Below are positions 11,050 to 23,247 of a stretch of DNA of 64,000 nucleotides, piece by piece. The stretch lies in the NCBI GenBank assembly GCA_030142905.1, contig JASJOG010000200.1, positions 62,001-126,000 on the forward strand, given 5' to 3'. The translations under genes were made by a program, and so were the position numbers. Position 1 is the stretch's first letter, and every line of letters begins with the position of its first letter. This DNA is from Heliopora coerulea. Taxonomy: Eukaryota > Cnidaria > Anthozoa > Scleralcyonacea > Helioporidae. The notes under the pieces are model-generated. The model searched no databases, was not told the origin of the DNA, and worked only from the letters and a program-made list of their open reading frames with translations.

Positions 11050-11535
11050 TAGTTGCATTTATCATATACCTCGCAGGTGGATAGTGTTGTATGAGCAATC
11101 TGATCGGTTCCTCTTTCTCGGAATATCCAGCACTATTCACATCTGAGAAAAACAAGATGGCGCCCAGTTTTGTTTACGTTAAGAAAGAAGAACGTCTTTC
11201 CAATAAACGAAGTCGCCGTGCCAGACAACATCAAAAAAGGAATAAAATTTGGCAATCAAGCATTAAAAGATATGTATTTCTTTTGTTTTTTAGCGGTAAA
11301 TGTACTCAGGATGTGTTTCGAAATGTTTTGTTTGCAAATGATAAGTGGGCGACAAGCCGACATCTCGTAAAATTGCAAAAATTTCAAACAAATATTTATG
11401 TGAAAACAATTTTGCGAGGTACATGCTAAAACAATTATTCACCTCAGTGTCGTTGAATAGTAAAGATATTTATGTTGCTGCTTCGCGGCTCGGTAAATAT
11501 CCACCACTACTCACCTCCACTTCGATAAATAATTG
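11050..11535. mobile_element. short insertion private to copy A, bounded by CACTATTCACC-type motifs
   Basis: Copy B runs straight from ACCTGCTGGATTG to TTTACAGTGGACCGG (48826-48855). Copy A has about 485 extra bases here. The extra DNA has AGGTGGATAGTG near its start and CACTACTCACCT near its end as imperfect inverted termini, plus internal copies at about 11128 and 11437. It contains overlapping small ORFs of up to 112 codons, none recognised. It reads as a non-autonomous DNA element. Confidence 0.45.
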
Positions 11536-11689
11536 CTCTTTACAGTGGACTGGCAAGGGATGCTCCCAGCAGGGGAGGTTCTTTTTCCCCAAATATCGAC
11601 AAATATCCGGGATATTTGGATAAAAACTTTCTATGCAAAAAATTCACACCAAGAAAACTTTAATTCCGTCCTTCCTTGAAGAAGTAATA

Positions 11690-12110
11690 TTTAAGGATGT
11701 TGACGCTACTTCCAAATAAAACGAACTCATACCGGGTAAGCAGAGAAAACTCTACTTGGCCGAGAATTGGAAGTCGCGTTAGTATCCTTATCTTTCGCAC
11801 AAGTACATAATTCCATACAATTACTTAACATTAGAAGCATTACAGACGTAGTCTGTGTCGATATGGAAGAAACTAGTTAGTTTCAAAATGTTAAATATAA
11901 ATACCATAATCCCACCACCTGCTCCAGGCTTGGCCTTGTAGCTCAGCTGGAAGAGCGTCGGGCTATTAAACTGAAGGTCACGGGTTCGAATCCTAGCCGT
12001 GGTCGAGTTTTCTCTGCTTACCCGGTATGGGTTTGTTTCACATAGAAGTGGCGTAAATATCCTTATATTTCACCCAAGTACGTAATTTCATACAATTACT
12101 GAGTGATATT
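11690..12110. mobile_element. inverted SINE composite (tRNA-headed copy facing a headless copy)
   Basis: The right half (from 11933, plus strand) is a tRNA-like head followed by a body containing GAGTTTTCTCTGCTTACCC. The left half (about 11693-11765) carries the same body on the minus strand, giving a perfect 25-bp inverted match (about 11732-11756 against 12005-12029) inside a longer imperfect one. A third body piece (about 11775-11830) repeats 12045-12105 directly. The block is absent from copy B. Confidence 0.6.
11933..12004 (+). tRNA. tRNA-like sequence, probably a SINE head rather than a functional tRNA
   Basis: An A box (TAGCTCAGCTGGAAGAG) and a B box (GGGTTCGAATCC) are well preserved and correctly spaced. 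The anticodon loop reads CTATTAA, closest to tRNA-Asn-like sequences. The acceptor and T stems pair poorly and the body continues into repeat DNA, so a functional tRNA is unlikely. Confidence 0.45.
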
Positions 12111-13958
12111 TAAGTTTGCCACTTCTTCATCCTCACAGTTTTTCTAATAGCCTGCTTATAATCCACAAAAACTTCGAACACTAGCCTTAAGTGTCAACCA
12201 TTGAACTTTAGTGGACCTCGCAGTCATATGTATATGGGAGTTTCGTTTTAACCTATCGAGCCCAGTACACCCTATGGGTTCGAATTTTGCATAGGTAAGA
12301 GAACTAAAGCAAATATTAGATGTAAAAATGAAATGTCATTATATTTACACAAATTGCCAGAGAGAGATGGAAAACGTATGACTGAACTATTGGTCACAGA
12401 TTATTTCCGTTTGCATTCGTATAACATATGATCAAACAAATAAATGGATAAGCTAGCGTATCGCTGGTAAAAAAACGTCCTGAGACAGAGTACAGTAATA
12501 AGAGTTACTGAAAGGGAAAATCCAGCTTTGCAGCAGCGAACTCGATTTCTACATCTGGAACAATAACTGGCTGATAAATATTGAAGTCAAGATGGCCGCC
12601 CAAGAAGGGCAATATTGTACGTCAATTGTAGTCCCCTACGCGACTTCTTACAATTTTCAGAAGGGTTTTCTACGAAAATAAACACAAAGTATTTCTTCAA
12701 AATTCATTATTGAATTTACGAATTTTAAATATATTTTTAAAAAAATTAAACCGGCGTAACAGGTTACATATTTTGACGAAAATGAATTATCAAACTGTCG
12801 AGAAACCTGGTAAAAGGTTACTTCAGAAAACTCTCAACTCCACATCCTCTTTTTACCATCTTTAGACAATTTAACACACTTCTTAGGCCGTTCAGCAATA
12901 ATCAATCCTTTTAAATACTTGATTATGTCAAATTGGTTCACGTAATATTGTAATATGAACACTTTCTCTATGGTTAATAAATATTTTAGAAACCGAACCA
13001 AGCGAAAAAACTGAAGATTAAAGTTGTGTGAAGAACTGGACCTGATATACAAGACCGCGAAGGAGACTGAAACTTACGTACAAAATTGTCCTACATTGGT
13101 GGCCATCTCGGCTTCTTTTTATGGGAGATTTGCAAGGGAAATTTAGGGAAGCTTGATGAAGGCTACCATAAACGGAGGACTAAAGTGCGGGTCTACAGTA
13201 ACCCATATAAAAATTCCACAGCTCAAATTTTACGGGGAAGCCACATAAGAATCACTTGCTAACCTCTTGGGTATAACGTGTGAAATTAAATTACCTTATG
13301 AGAAACCTAAACATGTGAAATACCACATGTAAAAATTTTCTATATGTGAAATTTAAATTTTTTTGTCATTTTTTACATGTTATCACATGACATCACCCGT
13401 GTCAAAATGATGAGGAATTCTTTTTCGACAAAGTTACTAAGCATTTTCAAAGGGAAATATCAGGAGTGAAAAAAGTTTAAAATCTTCATCAGTAGCTCTG
13501 TACAATTTTTGAGATAGGAAATTTTTAAAGGACTTTATTGGTCAGTGAATTTTTAGAAGAATTTTTGCTGGTTGGGGGATTGGGGTGGGGTGGAGTGGGG
13601 TGGGGTGGGGTAGGGTGGGTGGGGTAGAGTTTGGGATCCAGCCTCATAACCATGTCATTTGAATGTTAATTGCCGTAAAACAAAATATTTGCACCAGATA
13701 AGGGCCATTATAACATCAGTTACAGCTTTATTATCTTTCTTTGTTACTTTCTCAGAAGTCTGCCGAGTATCCATATCATATTTTGATGGTCAAAGTATAC
13801 GAAAGTTTTACACCCCACAAAAAGTTGGCAGTGAAACGCACCCCTGCAATATCCACGACCAACTAGCCTGGCAATTTCATAAAAATGTTGGTCATCACAC
13901 TAGGCTCCAGTTGCTCTGCCAGTTTAAACTCTTCACCGGCAGGATTAGTCTTCTATAA
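12111..13958. other. non-coding stretch private to copy A
   Basis: No credible gene is seen. It contains a small inverted repeat of CACATG-type words at about 13308-13390 and a G-rich tract of GGGGT units at about 13566-13635. The ORFs crossing it (for example 13659-13958) have no recognisable domain. Confidence 0.5.
13566..13635 (+). repeat. G-rich (GGGGT)n tract
   Basis: About ten runs of three to five guanines spaced by one to three bases occur on the plus strand. The pattern is compatible with G-quadruplex formation. It is not a canonical telomere repeat. Confidence 0.7.
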
Positions 13959-14099
13959 CTTTACTGTGGCTTACGCCAGACAATTTGAATGCTGACATCT
14001 CGCCGAAAAAATGGACCTTTAGATATCTGATGAAACACTCCTTCTAGTGTATAATATATTACATCAAGCATGGTATAAATTATGTCGAGCTTACTGATT

Positions 14100-16620
14100 T
14101 ACTATCTAATGCTAGTGAAAATATTTGGATTCAAGTCAACAGGCCTAAAACCAAGCCTTTAGTGATTAGCGCATTTTACTGGCCACCAAATGAATTAGTT
14201 GATTCTTTCCTCGATGGCCTAAATAAATCACTCAGCTAATTAGATCTCAATTCCATCGAAACGGTTTTGGTCGGAGATTTCAACGTCGATTATGGCGGTG
14301 CTGCGAAATCTAATATGAAACAAAAGCTGAACTCCTTGTTACTACCTAATGGCTTCCACCAGCTGATAAAAAAGTCCCACAAGAATTGCTGAGACATCTA
14401 AAACAATTATTGATTTAATCTGGACCATCATGGAACATAAAATAGTTCAGACGGAGGTAATTGATTATCATTTAAGTGATCACAATAATATTCTCGGCGT
14501 TTTAAAAGGTAGAGTTCCAAAGTTACCATCCCGCATAAAAGAATCGCGTTCATTTAAGAACTATTGTAAATACTCTTTTGTTAATGAACTGAATGACGTA
14601 CCATTGACTGTGATCGATTCAGTAGATGGTGCAGTTTTCCTGTGGGAGAAGCTGTTTTGTGGTGTTGCTGATAGTCACGCATCGATAAAGAAACGATTAA
14701 AAGGATATTCCACACCTTGGATGACAGAAAAACTTTATGAAATACGCAGAGACCGTGATTACCACCTTCGCAAGGCACACAAAACTATACCAGTACCAGT
14801 GGAATATGCAACAACCACTAAGTAATTTTGCAAATCGTGAGAATAGACGCTTGAAGTCAAAATACTTTTGTAATTTAATAGACGAGTCAAAATGTGATAG
14901 TTCACAGTTGTGGAAATCATTGAAAAAGGCTCTTCCATGGGAATCTGTCCACGAAGTCCCATCTTTAATGTAAAAAAAAAGAAAATAGTCACAAAAGTGG
15001 AAGATGTGGTCAAGGTTTTCAATCTACATTTTTCAACTATTGGACGAAAATTGGGCCGGATTTTCAGTCGAAGTGCGAAGGTTACACTGCCACCACTGGC
15101 AGTTCACACAACGTTTAAACTTCAACAAGTTACACTAGAATTTGTCAGACGACAGTTGCTTAGTCTGAAGCCAAATCAAGTTATAGGACTTCATAAAATT
15201 AACGCACAGATGTTAAAAGATTCCACCAACGTGATCACGCCTATTTTGACAAAAATAATTAACATGTCTATTGATCACTATGTATTTCCCAATAACTGGT
15301 AGTCTGCAAAAGTAACCGCCTTATTCAAGACTGGCGACCGTACTGATTGTAATAATTATCGGCCCATCTCGATTTTACCCACTGTTAGCAAAATCCTTGA
15401 GAGGGCCATCCATTTTCAGCTAGATGATTTTTAAAGGAAAATAATTTACTTTGTTTGGAGCAATTTGGGTTCCAACATAGAGGATCAACTTCCAGTGTTC
15501 TGTTACAATTTACTGATGATTTACTGAAGACTATGGATAACAGGAGAGTTACGGGAGTGATTTACCTGGACTTACAGAAGGCGTTTGACACAGTAGACCA
15601 TGGAATCCTACTTAAAAAACTAAAATGGGTAGGACGGTTGACTCAAACAGTTGCCATGATTTCAGTCATATTTGCTACATCGCACCCAGCGTACAGTGAT
15701 GAATGACAGCTATTCACAGTTACATAAAGTTACAATTGGGGTACCGCAAGGCAGCGTTCTTTGGTCTTTGTTATTTTTGATATATCTCAATGATATGCCA
15801 TCAGTTTTGAGATATACCCAAGTTTCCTTGTTTGCGGACGACACAGATGTTTATTGTAAGGCGTCATCTCCTGTAGAGTTACAAAACAAGCTAAATGAAG
15901 ACATTCGTCATATAAAAGCTTGGTCCGATTCAAACAGACTATCACTTAATATAAAGAAAACTAAATTTATGATTGTTGGTGGACCTCGGCAACTGAAAAA
16001 GTTTACTTCAGTACCATTAACTATTGAAAATCTCACCCTTGGAAGGGAGGCCACTCCCATATCTTGAAGTGGTCCTGAATAAATCCTTAATTTAGAGTGG
16101 TCATGTCCATTATATACAAGAAAAAGTGGTCAAGAGACTTGGAATGCTAAAGCGTATCAAGCACCTATACCACTTCATTCGGAAAAATTAATTGTTAACA
16201 GTCTAATGACTGCTGTTGTTTGATTATGGACTGAGATATCAACTATATGGGGAGGCAGGAATAACATTTGTTTGATAGACAAACTCCACACAATGCACAA
16301 CAACATAGCAAAAACCATTCTTGACCTGCCTTTCTATTCATCAAGTACCAAAACTCTGACTCTATTAAAATAGAATTCGTTAAAAAGGAGACGAGCGTTT
16401 CATAGAGTTTGTTTTTTGTTCAAATTAATCAATAATGTTATAGATTTTAATTCAACTTAAGTAAAGGGAACTGACGTCCATAATTATCTTACTAGAAATA
16501 CTGATCAACTACGGTTACCATCTGCAGAAACAAACTGGGGAAAACAAACTTCTGAATTCATTTTAGTTAAGGGTTGGAACAATTTAATACCAGAAATTAG
16601 GGAAAGTAGTAATTTTTTAA
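14100..16620 (+). pseudogene. LINE ORF2 endonuclease and reverse transcriptase, broken
   Basis: Endonuclease blocks: IWIQVNRPKTKP (about 14122), FYWPPNE (about 14177) and VLVGDFNVDYGG (about 14265). RT blocks: FGFQHRGSTSS (15461-), VIYLDLQKAFDTVDHGILLK (about 15558), IGVPQGSV...LLFLIYLNDM (about 15737) and the catalytic FADDT (about 15832). Further on, LSLNIKKTKFMIVG (about 15940) is intact. Stops and frameshifts separate the pieces (near 14826, 15302, 15434 and 15706). Confidence 0.8.
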
Positions 16621-17063
16621 ATTTTAAAAAATTGTATTTTAAATATACCTAGTGTATTTATTTTAGTATTTTTCTATTCTTGATTTAACTTTACTTATTC
16701 ATTTAAATTTCTTGTATTTTTATTTATAATTTATTTTGAATTGATGTACAGTGGAACCTCTTCTAACGGACACTCTATACAGCGGACACTTCCAAAACAA
16801 CGGACTGTAAGTCCAGATCCCGATTTTATTTACTTTCAATCCTTCTAATGAAAACCTCTATACAACGGACACCTCCAAACAACGGACAACGGACACATTT
16901 GTTCGGTCAAACTTAAAATATGTAATTAAAATTATCTCCGTATAACGGACAGTCAGAGCAAAAATCCTTATAAAAAGAAGGAACGGATTGTTCAGCTGGA
17001 AGATTAACTCAGCCCAAACCATCCAATGTTTACATACACTGTATAACATCAATTGTCCATTGC

Positions 17064-17465
17064 TTATCTGGCTTTTCGCTTCCTGCTACTTTTCCTCGTA
17101 AACATAGTTTTTGAGATAGCTTCTTCGTGTTCTACCTTACGTTTCAACCATTCAATCGAAAAGTTGTCTCCGGAAAACTTGTACCTGCACGGTATTTCGA
17201 GACCCAAGTCCGCGACACGGTTTACTTTTGTTCCTGTAACCTCTGTTGTTGCTTTGTTTGTGCTTTTCTTTAAAAAGCGTGAAACTCGCTTGGACAAATA
17301 TAGTGGCACATGTCCAAGAATACATAAGCTGTGATCACTTTTTACTGCAACTGCCTCTGAATCCTTTACATTGTTGGGTTCTCGACAACAAGTAAGTATT
17401 TCTCCAATCACAGGTGTCCAAACATCCCTATAAACGTGATAACCCCTGATATACGAGTTAAGCAC
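17064..17465 (-). CDS. HIRAN-domain ORF inside the Tigger element
   Basis: About 133 residues are open on the strand opposite the transposase. The core matches the HIRAN pattern: GEILTCCREPNNVKDSEAVA, then ILGHVPLYLSKRVSRFL, then a strand-rich end with GLEIPCRYKF. HIRAN domains occur in SWI/SNF-type helicases such as HLTF, where they bind 3' DNA ends, and as stand-alone proteins. No proper ATG is seen: the frame opens just after a TAA, so the N-terminus may be lost by a frameshift or lie in an upstream exon. The tail is basic (RKSSRKRKAR). It lies between the left terminus and the transposase, divergently oriented. Whether it is a functional passenger gene is inference. Confidence 0.6.
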   Translation of the reverse strand: MLNSYIRGYHVYRDVWTPVIGEILTCCREPNNVKDSEAVAVKSDHSLCILGHVPLYLSKRVSRFLKKSTNKATTEVTGTKVNRVADLGLEIPCRYKFSGDNFSIEWLKRKVEHEEAISKTMFTRKSSRKRKAR

Positions 17466-17654
17466 AAGTTAGTCACTACTTTCTTCCGACAGTTGGCGAG
17501 CCATACTTTGACGCCTTTGAACAATGTTGGATGTTTCCCACGTGACTGAAATGAGTGACATTCAAGGTTTCCCACGCTCTCAAATCTATTTTTATCATCT
17601 TCAGTTTGTTCTGGTTCTAAACGTATTATGCAGAAAACAAGTTTATCCAGCAAA

Positions 17655-19255
17655 ATGGCTTCAAGTCAAAAACGAAAGTTTCTAACACTCGAAGAGAAAG
17701 TCCAGCTGATAAGATACAAGGATGAAAACAATGCTGCTGGTGTCCGACAAATTGTCGAAATGTTCGGCATTGGAAAAACACAAGCTTCGTGTATTTTGAA
17801 AAGCAAGGAACAAGTGAGGCAGTTATGGAAGTCAAACAGCTGCGCTGACATGAGGAGAAAGAAAAGGCCTGCTGAATTCGAACAGATAAACAAGGCTATC
17901 TTTGACTGGTTTTGTATGGCTCGAGGTTCGAACATACCAATCAGTGGTCCAATGATTCAAGAAGTAGCTAAGGAAATAGCCAACTGATTACAAATTGATG
18001 ATTTTAAGGCATCAAATGGATGGTTACAGAAGTGGAAAAATTATCATAACATTGCCAATTTTACCATATCTGGAGAAGAAGGCGACGTTAATGAAGAAAC
18101 TGTTAACTCTTGGGCTGAACGTCTGCGAGAACTGACAAGGGGATACGAATTGAAAGATACATGGAATTTAGATGAAATTGCTTTCTTTTGTAAGCTTTAC
18201 ATGATAAATCATTATCCCGCAAAGGAGAGAGATGCAAGGGAGGAAAGAAATCTAAACAGAGGTTGACAGCATTATTCATCGTTAATGCTGCTGGTGAAAA
18301 GGAGGAGCCTGTCATAACTGGAGAAAGTGCTTCGCCGAGATGTTTCAAAAGTTTGAAAGATAAAACCCGCCCTTGTCGGACCTACTATTTTAACAATAAA
18401 AAAGGTTGGATGGATTCAGAGCTAATGCAATCGATCTTGCGACGGCTAAATAGGCGATTTGTTGCTGAAAATCGAAATATTCTTCTTTTCATGGACAATG
18501 CCCCGTGCCACCCTCCAGACCTTGTAGGAATGTTTTCTAACATTAAAGTGTCCTTTCTGCCAAAGAACACGACCTCCCGCTTACAACCATTAGATGCCGG
18601 GATAATAAAAAATTTTAAGGTCTGCTATCGCCGCTTTTTGTTACGACACGTACTTGCTCGCATTAACGAGTCTACAACTGCAACAGATGTAATGAAGTCC
18701 ATTGATTTATTGCTCGCTATCAAGTGGGCTGTAGAAGCGTGGAATTGTGTTAAGCAAGAGACGATCCAGAACTGTTTTGGTCTGTGTGGTTTCTCGGTAC
18801 AAACGCTACAGCAGTACGACGATGATGACGACCCATTTAATGAGCTGAATGACCTAGTTCATGAAGTCGAACCGACTTGTACAGCAGAAGAATATCTTAG
18901 AGAAGACGATAATGTTCCAACCATGCAATTGCTTGTAGACATCACAAACCCCACGTGGAGGGAAGATCTTCGAGAGAATCTTTTAGCATCAGTAACAAGA
19001 AAAGATGACCAAGAATCTGATGGAAAAGATTCAGATCAAATGGTCGATGATTTTGACCCAACACCTGCGGAACCTCGAGTCTCAACCTTCGGGCAAGCAC
19101 TCCAGGTGGTTGATGATTTGCGTGATTTTGCAACGGCTGTGGGTGAAGAAGAGCTGTTAAGTGCAGTGTCAGATGTGGGAATCAAACTTGAAAAATTGCG
19201 AGAGAGAAGGAGGAAGCAGAAAACTATTACATCCTTCTTTGAACCGCTAGCTTGA
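17655..19255 (+). pseudogene. Tigger/pogo transposase, one stop and one frameshift
   Basis: The protein starts MASSQKRKFLTLEEKVQLI, a psq-type helix-turn-helix, and a CENP-B-type second DNA-binding region follows. A TGA interrupts it at 17985-17987, and a frameshift near 18190-18200 separates the first catalytic aspartate (NLDEIAFF, about 18166) from the rest. The second aspartate is in LLFMDNAPCHPP (about 18481) and the third in RLQPLDAGIIKNFK (about 18581). There are 32 residues between them, the DD(~30)D spacing of the Tigger group. The C-terminal part to 19255 is open and acidic. A cut-and-paste nuclease in origin; this copy cannot make a full protein. Confidence 0.88.
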
Positions 19256-19699
19256 TGGAATTTCGCTTGCCTGTTTAAATTTTCAAAGTTTGTTGCTTGA
19301 GTATGGTTTAATTTTCAATTATTTTCGATGATTAACAAAGAAAGTAAAAATAAATATCGATCAGTCATACTCGATTTCATTTCTTTTTTGTTTTATGTTA
19401 CCTATATACACTTTTTGTGTACCAAGAACAGATAAAATTAAAGGTAAACTTCTGGACAGCGGACACCTCCAAACAACGGACATGTACCTTTGGTCCCACA
19501 ATGTCTTTTATATGGAGGTTCCACTGTATTTTATGAGGATCCTTATGAAAATCACCTTTGGTGATAGGGCTTCCTCTAATTAAATATTCAAATATCTAAA
19601 TTAAATATAGCGCGGTTGTCTTATTATGAAAGCTGGCTCCAGGTTAGAGTGGAAACAACATCCTAAAATGCTTAGGCTATATTAACTAAATAAACAGAA

Positions 19700-19960
19700 A
19701 TTTTTTTCTGATAATTTCACACTGCCGAAGTCAACTGAAAGATGTTGACTCGAGCGGGATTTGAACTCTCACCTTCAGGATACCGGTCCGCCACTCTACC
19801 TGTTGAGCTATCGAGTCCACAGGAATTGGAGGCGAATTTTCATCTAACTTAAGTGCACGAGATGTTCTCGCGACAACTTAACGCTTATCCGTGAGAGGAT
19901 TTGCAGTAATTCAATTCTATTTCAGAAAAAGTAAACAAAGTAAAGTAAACGGTTTGAACC
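19700..19960 (-). mobile_element. SINE-like repeat with tRNA-like head
   Basis: CACTGCCGAAGTCAACTGAA next to a minus-strand tRNA-like sequence, followed by CGTGAGAGGATTTGCAG and ATTCAATTCTATTTCAG. This parallels the order of segments in the SINE pair at 25616-25980. It is a diverged member of that family and is present only in copy A. Confidence 0.5.
19747..19817 (-). tRNA. tRNA-like sequence (SINE head)
   Basis: The 7-bp acceptor stem GACTCGA/TCGAGTC pairs perfectly, with a good A box (TAGCTCAACAGGTAGAG) and a B box (AGTTCAAATCC). The anticodon and T stems have two mismatches each. The sequence continues into repeat DNA on both sides, so I read it as a SINE head. Confidence 0.4.
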
Positions 19961-19979
19961 TGGGAGTATCGTCAGATGT

Positions 19980-20130
19980 TTGTGAACGTTGATCGTCCAG
20001 TTTCGTGTAGTTTTGAGAAAGATTGATGGTGTTGGTAGAAGTGACTGACGTTTCCACGGCCTCAGTGTCGGTCATCTTCAGAGTCACCTTCACTTGAATC
20101 TACACTACGTACTTCCGAAATTGCTTGCTC
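19980..20130 (-). mobile_element. fragment resembling a Penelope-like element end
   Basis: On the minus strand it contains CTCTGAAGATGACC ... GTGGAAACGTCAGTC, a hairpin-plus-GAAAC arrangement familiar from Penelope-like element termini. There is no coding sequence nearby. Identification rests on this motif only. Confidence 0.3.
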
Positions 20131-22265
20131 TCAACACGAATTTCATTACCATCTTGCCAGAGTCTGAAAGTTTAACAGTGTATATGTATGTGGTGCTTCA
20201 GACGTTGTAGCCCAATAAAGACTCAATGAAAGTTGCGTTTACGCGTCTTCCAGAGTGCGATCCGTCATGCATGTATTGAATTGTTTTCGAGTATCTGCAG
20301 CGAAAAACTTTAAAAAAAATGTGGGAACGACCGACCAGTCAGCTTTAACGCAGGTTTAAGCCTCTATGGAGTGGATCATAGTCCCATCTTTAAAGCGCAC
20401 AGTCTTCGTCATGCCTCGTAATCTAAGGTTGTCTCCTCTGAATATCGATTGACCTGATCCTTAAAACAGCGGATTAGTTGAATGAGAATACCTTTACACC
20501 TAACTGTTAATCGAGTGTAAATACCACAATGTTCTTTAAGATATACTCTTCCACTCGTCGTCATTATCACCATATATAATCTGAATTCGTGACCATTGTC
20601 TCCGCAACGGATTCCCTCTCTCAGTTGGCCGAGTATCTTACTAGATTTGCAAAGTCCCGGGGTTAGATTCCCAGCCAGAAGTTGCAAATTCTCCAAAAAC
20701 CATGTTTCTAAGGGATTCATTATGTATGTTCGAAGTTACAAACATTGCCATGGTAACTATTTATTGAAGTAACGTTTTGTTTCTTGCTAATGGCATTAGA
20801 AAACGACTGTCGGCCAAGCAATATGTCTTTTAGAATGCAACGATGTTTCCGATTCTGTGGTATGTAATGTTACGAGGCGCACTTACAAAGCAAATTTTCA
20901 AGAAATTTCATGAGAAAAACGTACATTGATATAAACACAATTTCGCAATAAGTCACTATACTATTTCCATAACTTGTCTTCAGAAAGTATCGCATTAACA
21001 TATACTAAGTCAGGTCGTAAGCCCGGGTCAAGCCGTCTACGAATAACCTTCCATAAACGTTTATACGACTGCCGGGTAACCCATTTAAAGACCCCGGTCG
21101 GCGTGGGCGGGAAGATGTGAAATTTTATTTGAATCTTCGTGTAAATACGGGTTAAAATTCAGAACCAGTCTGTCTCATGATGTCTTTGAAATAAAGACGA
21201 AATGCCACAATTTCATTGTATTTCTCTTGATTTTAACTCATATCTTGAGTCATCAAGATGGCAACACGGGTTAAAGTTGACCTGGGTTTGTATATAAAGC
21301 AGTAGTAGATGTATGAACCAGGATTCACTCTCTTACCAAGAATTTATGATTGCTAACCCAGGTTAGCCGCTTCATCGCCCGGGGTTGGGTGAACCTCCCT
21401 CGGATGGCTGGCAACCGGGGCTCATGTAAACATAATTTATAGCCAGTTCCCCTTATTACGTCGGCTGAATACAACAACCAGGACACTTTGTGGTTGCTTT
21501 ATTTTCACGCAGACATTGAATTCCCAAGGTGAATTGAACGACAGTTGCTCCGATTAACATTACAGACAAGATTTTGAAAGGCATTCTAGTCGTTGTATTC
21601 AGCAGATCTACAAGGGGAACCGGCAATTAACACCACGAGTTGGCAGCGAACCAGATGTGGCGGTCTGAAATTGTATTGTGCTGAGATTGACCTGCTCATG
21701 CGTACTTGCTATTTGCGCCGGCAGTAATATCAGCGGCAGATATATCGTGCTGAGACTGAACAACACCAGCACACCACATTGTCTACTCTAAGGTAAATCC
21801 GACTACTTCTCGCTGTACCCCAATTCACCAGTCCAACATCCATTAAACAACCAACTCTTGAAAATTGGTGGAAATTTCATTAAAAGAACATTAAAATTAC
21901 CGTGAATCCTGCTATGAAAACGGATGTCACAAACATTAACTCAAAATGTATATATTCTCCAGATTACTGACATAATTTCCTTGCACGACGTTGAAATACA
22001 TTCGCAGACTGCTACAAACTCGGACCATTTCGACCCATGCGGAGATTGCACTTTGTTTCGTGTACGCGCGCTAATTTTGAATACAATCTGAGACCGCCAC
22101 ACCGGGTTCGTGAAAAGAAGTCTCAATATAACCATCTCATTAACAAACGTTGAGACAACGGCGAATGAACATTCTTTATCATTAAAAGAGCTCTTTCAAG
22201 TAAAACAAGCTTAACTTTTGTATCACTTCCTCTTTAAATCATTAAGAAATTGAAATTGTCTTGCC
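20131..22265. other. non-coding duplicated-unit DNA with a variable GC-rich block
   Basis: No gene is seen. 20757-21010 aligns with 48963-49125 of copy B. The block 21010-22110 does not align with the corresponding 49125-49467; copy A has CCCGGG-rich words there that recur in inverted form (for example AGCCCGGGTC at 21022 and GCCCGGGGTTGG at 21378), suggesting a DNA-element insertion. Confidence 0.45.
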
Positions 22266-22412
22266 GTGTTTATATAGCCTGATGCAAACACGAGAGGGTT
22301 GGGAGAACTCGAAAACTGCTGTGTACCCCCGACGTCTAAGATCGATGGTTTACACAGCCGCTTGGGAGTTCTACCAACCTGTCCTAGTGTTTGCATCAGG
22401 GTGTATCAACAC
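22266..22412. repeat. foldback element, about 147 bp
   Basis: The left arm (GTGTTTATATAGCCTGATGC then AAACAC) and the right arm (GTGTTTGCATCAGG then GTGTATCAACAC) are inverted copies, with further pairing through GTTGGGAGAACTC and GAGTTCTACCAAC. It is shared with copy B (49622-49767), so it predates the duplication. Confidence 0.75.
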
Positions 22413-23247
22413 AACAAAACAGTTTCTATTTCTTTTATAAAATAACGAAAGAATTAAGTAATAATAATTGTCAATAACAAACTTTATTTTCATTGTCAAA
22501 TGGTAAGTTCTTATTAGTTCGTAAACAAATCAGAGCTTTCCATTCGCGCCATGAACAAATTCTGGCGTCAAGTGGCGCTGTGATGTCATGACCGTGTTAG
22601 CATAACCTGACATAAATACGTTAACTGACCAATCACTGCGTGTATAATATAAAACTTATTTTATAACTTCACCTGATAAATACTAAGTAATGTCTCATAA
22701 AAAAAAACAAAAAAAAAAAGAAAAACAAACAAAAAACCCAAAAAAAAACCCAAAACAAATCGTCACCATGTTTGGATGAACACGTGTTATCAAACGAGTT
22801 GTCTGCCAATTCCTGAAAGACAGTGGCAACCCCTTCAAATTATGCTTAGGTTAACGCTTGAACATTTTACTCTTTCTAACGCCGCACGGCTTCACTCGTC
22901 AATGTAAAGACCTTGCGTGGGGAAAGATTAAACAGATTTTTAATGCCAAGAAACATTAATAAAAACATGTTTGGACGTTGGACTTTAGCGAACATTGTGA
23001 GCAGACATGTCATGACTTGAAGTGACGATATAAATATTTAAATGATACTGACAATGCATTTGTTATTGCTTACGATTGCTTGTGCACTGGTAAAATACGG
23101 AAAATTAATCCGTGTCAGGCGTTAGGAAGTACAGCAGCAGGCAACTGCACGAATAGCCTGGGAGATTATGGCGACTAAAGTTGCTATAAAGTGTCATGGA
23201 ATATGATCATGTGGTTCAGTAAGCACGTCATATGATTGGTCCTTTAA

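Larger units (their letters stand above)
16749..19526 (+). mobile_element. pogo/Tigger-type DNA transposon with 14-bp-matching ends
   Basis: The left end reads CAGTGGAACCTC and the right end GAGGTTCCACTG, a perfect inverted match. Each is bordered by TA (16747-16748 and 19527-19528), the expected target duplication. Subterminal ACGGACACCTCCAAACAACG motifs lie inside both ends (about 16866 and 19459). Length is 2778 bp. It carries a transposase on the plus strand and an unrelated ORF on the minus strand. It sits in the 3' UTR of the older LINE. Confidence 0.9.
13960..19600 (+). mobile_element. second CR1/L2-like LINE, 3' UTR split by a Tigger element
   Basis: LINE coding remnants run from about 14070 to 16600. 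The 3' UTR starts near 16630, stops at the Tigger insertion (16749) and resumes at 19527 with TATTTTATGAGGATCC and an ATTAAATAT-type tail to about 19600. The LINE therefore predates the Tigger. It lies inside a 9-kb block absent from copy B. The 5' boundary is approximate. Confidence 0.75.

Noticed and set aside
11933..12004. Functional tRNA-Asn gene
   Set aside because: A and B boxes are good but acceptor and T stems pair badly and the sequence continues into a repeat body that recurs nearby.
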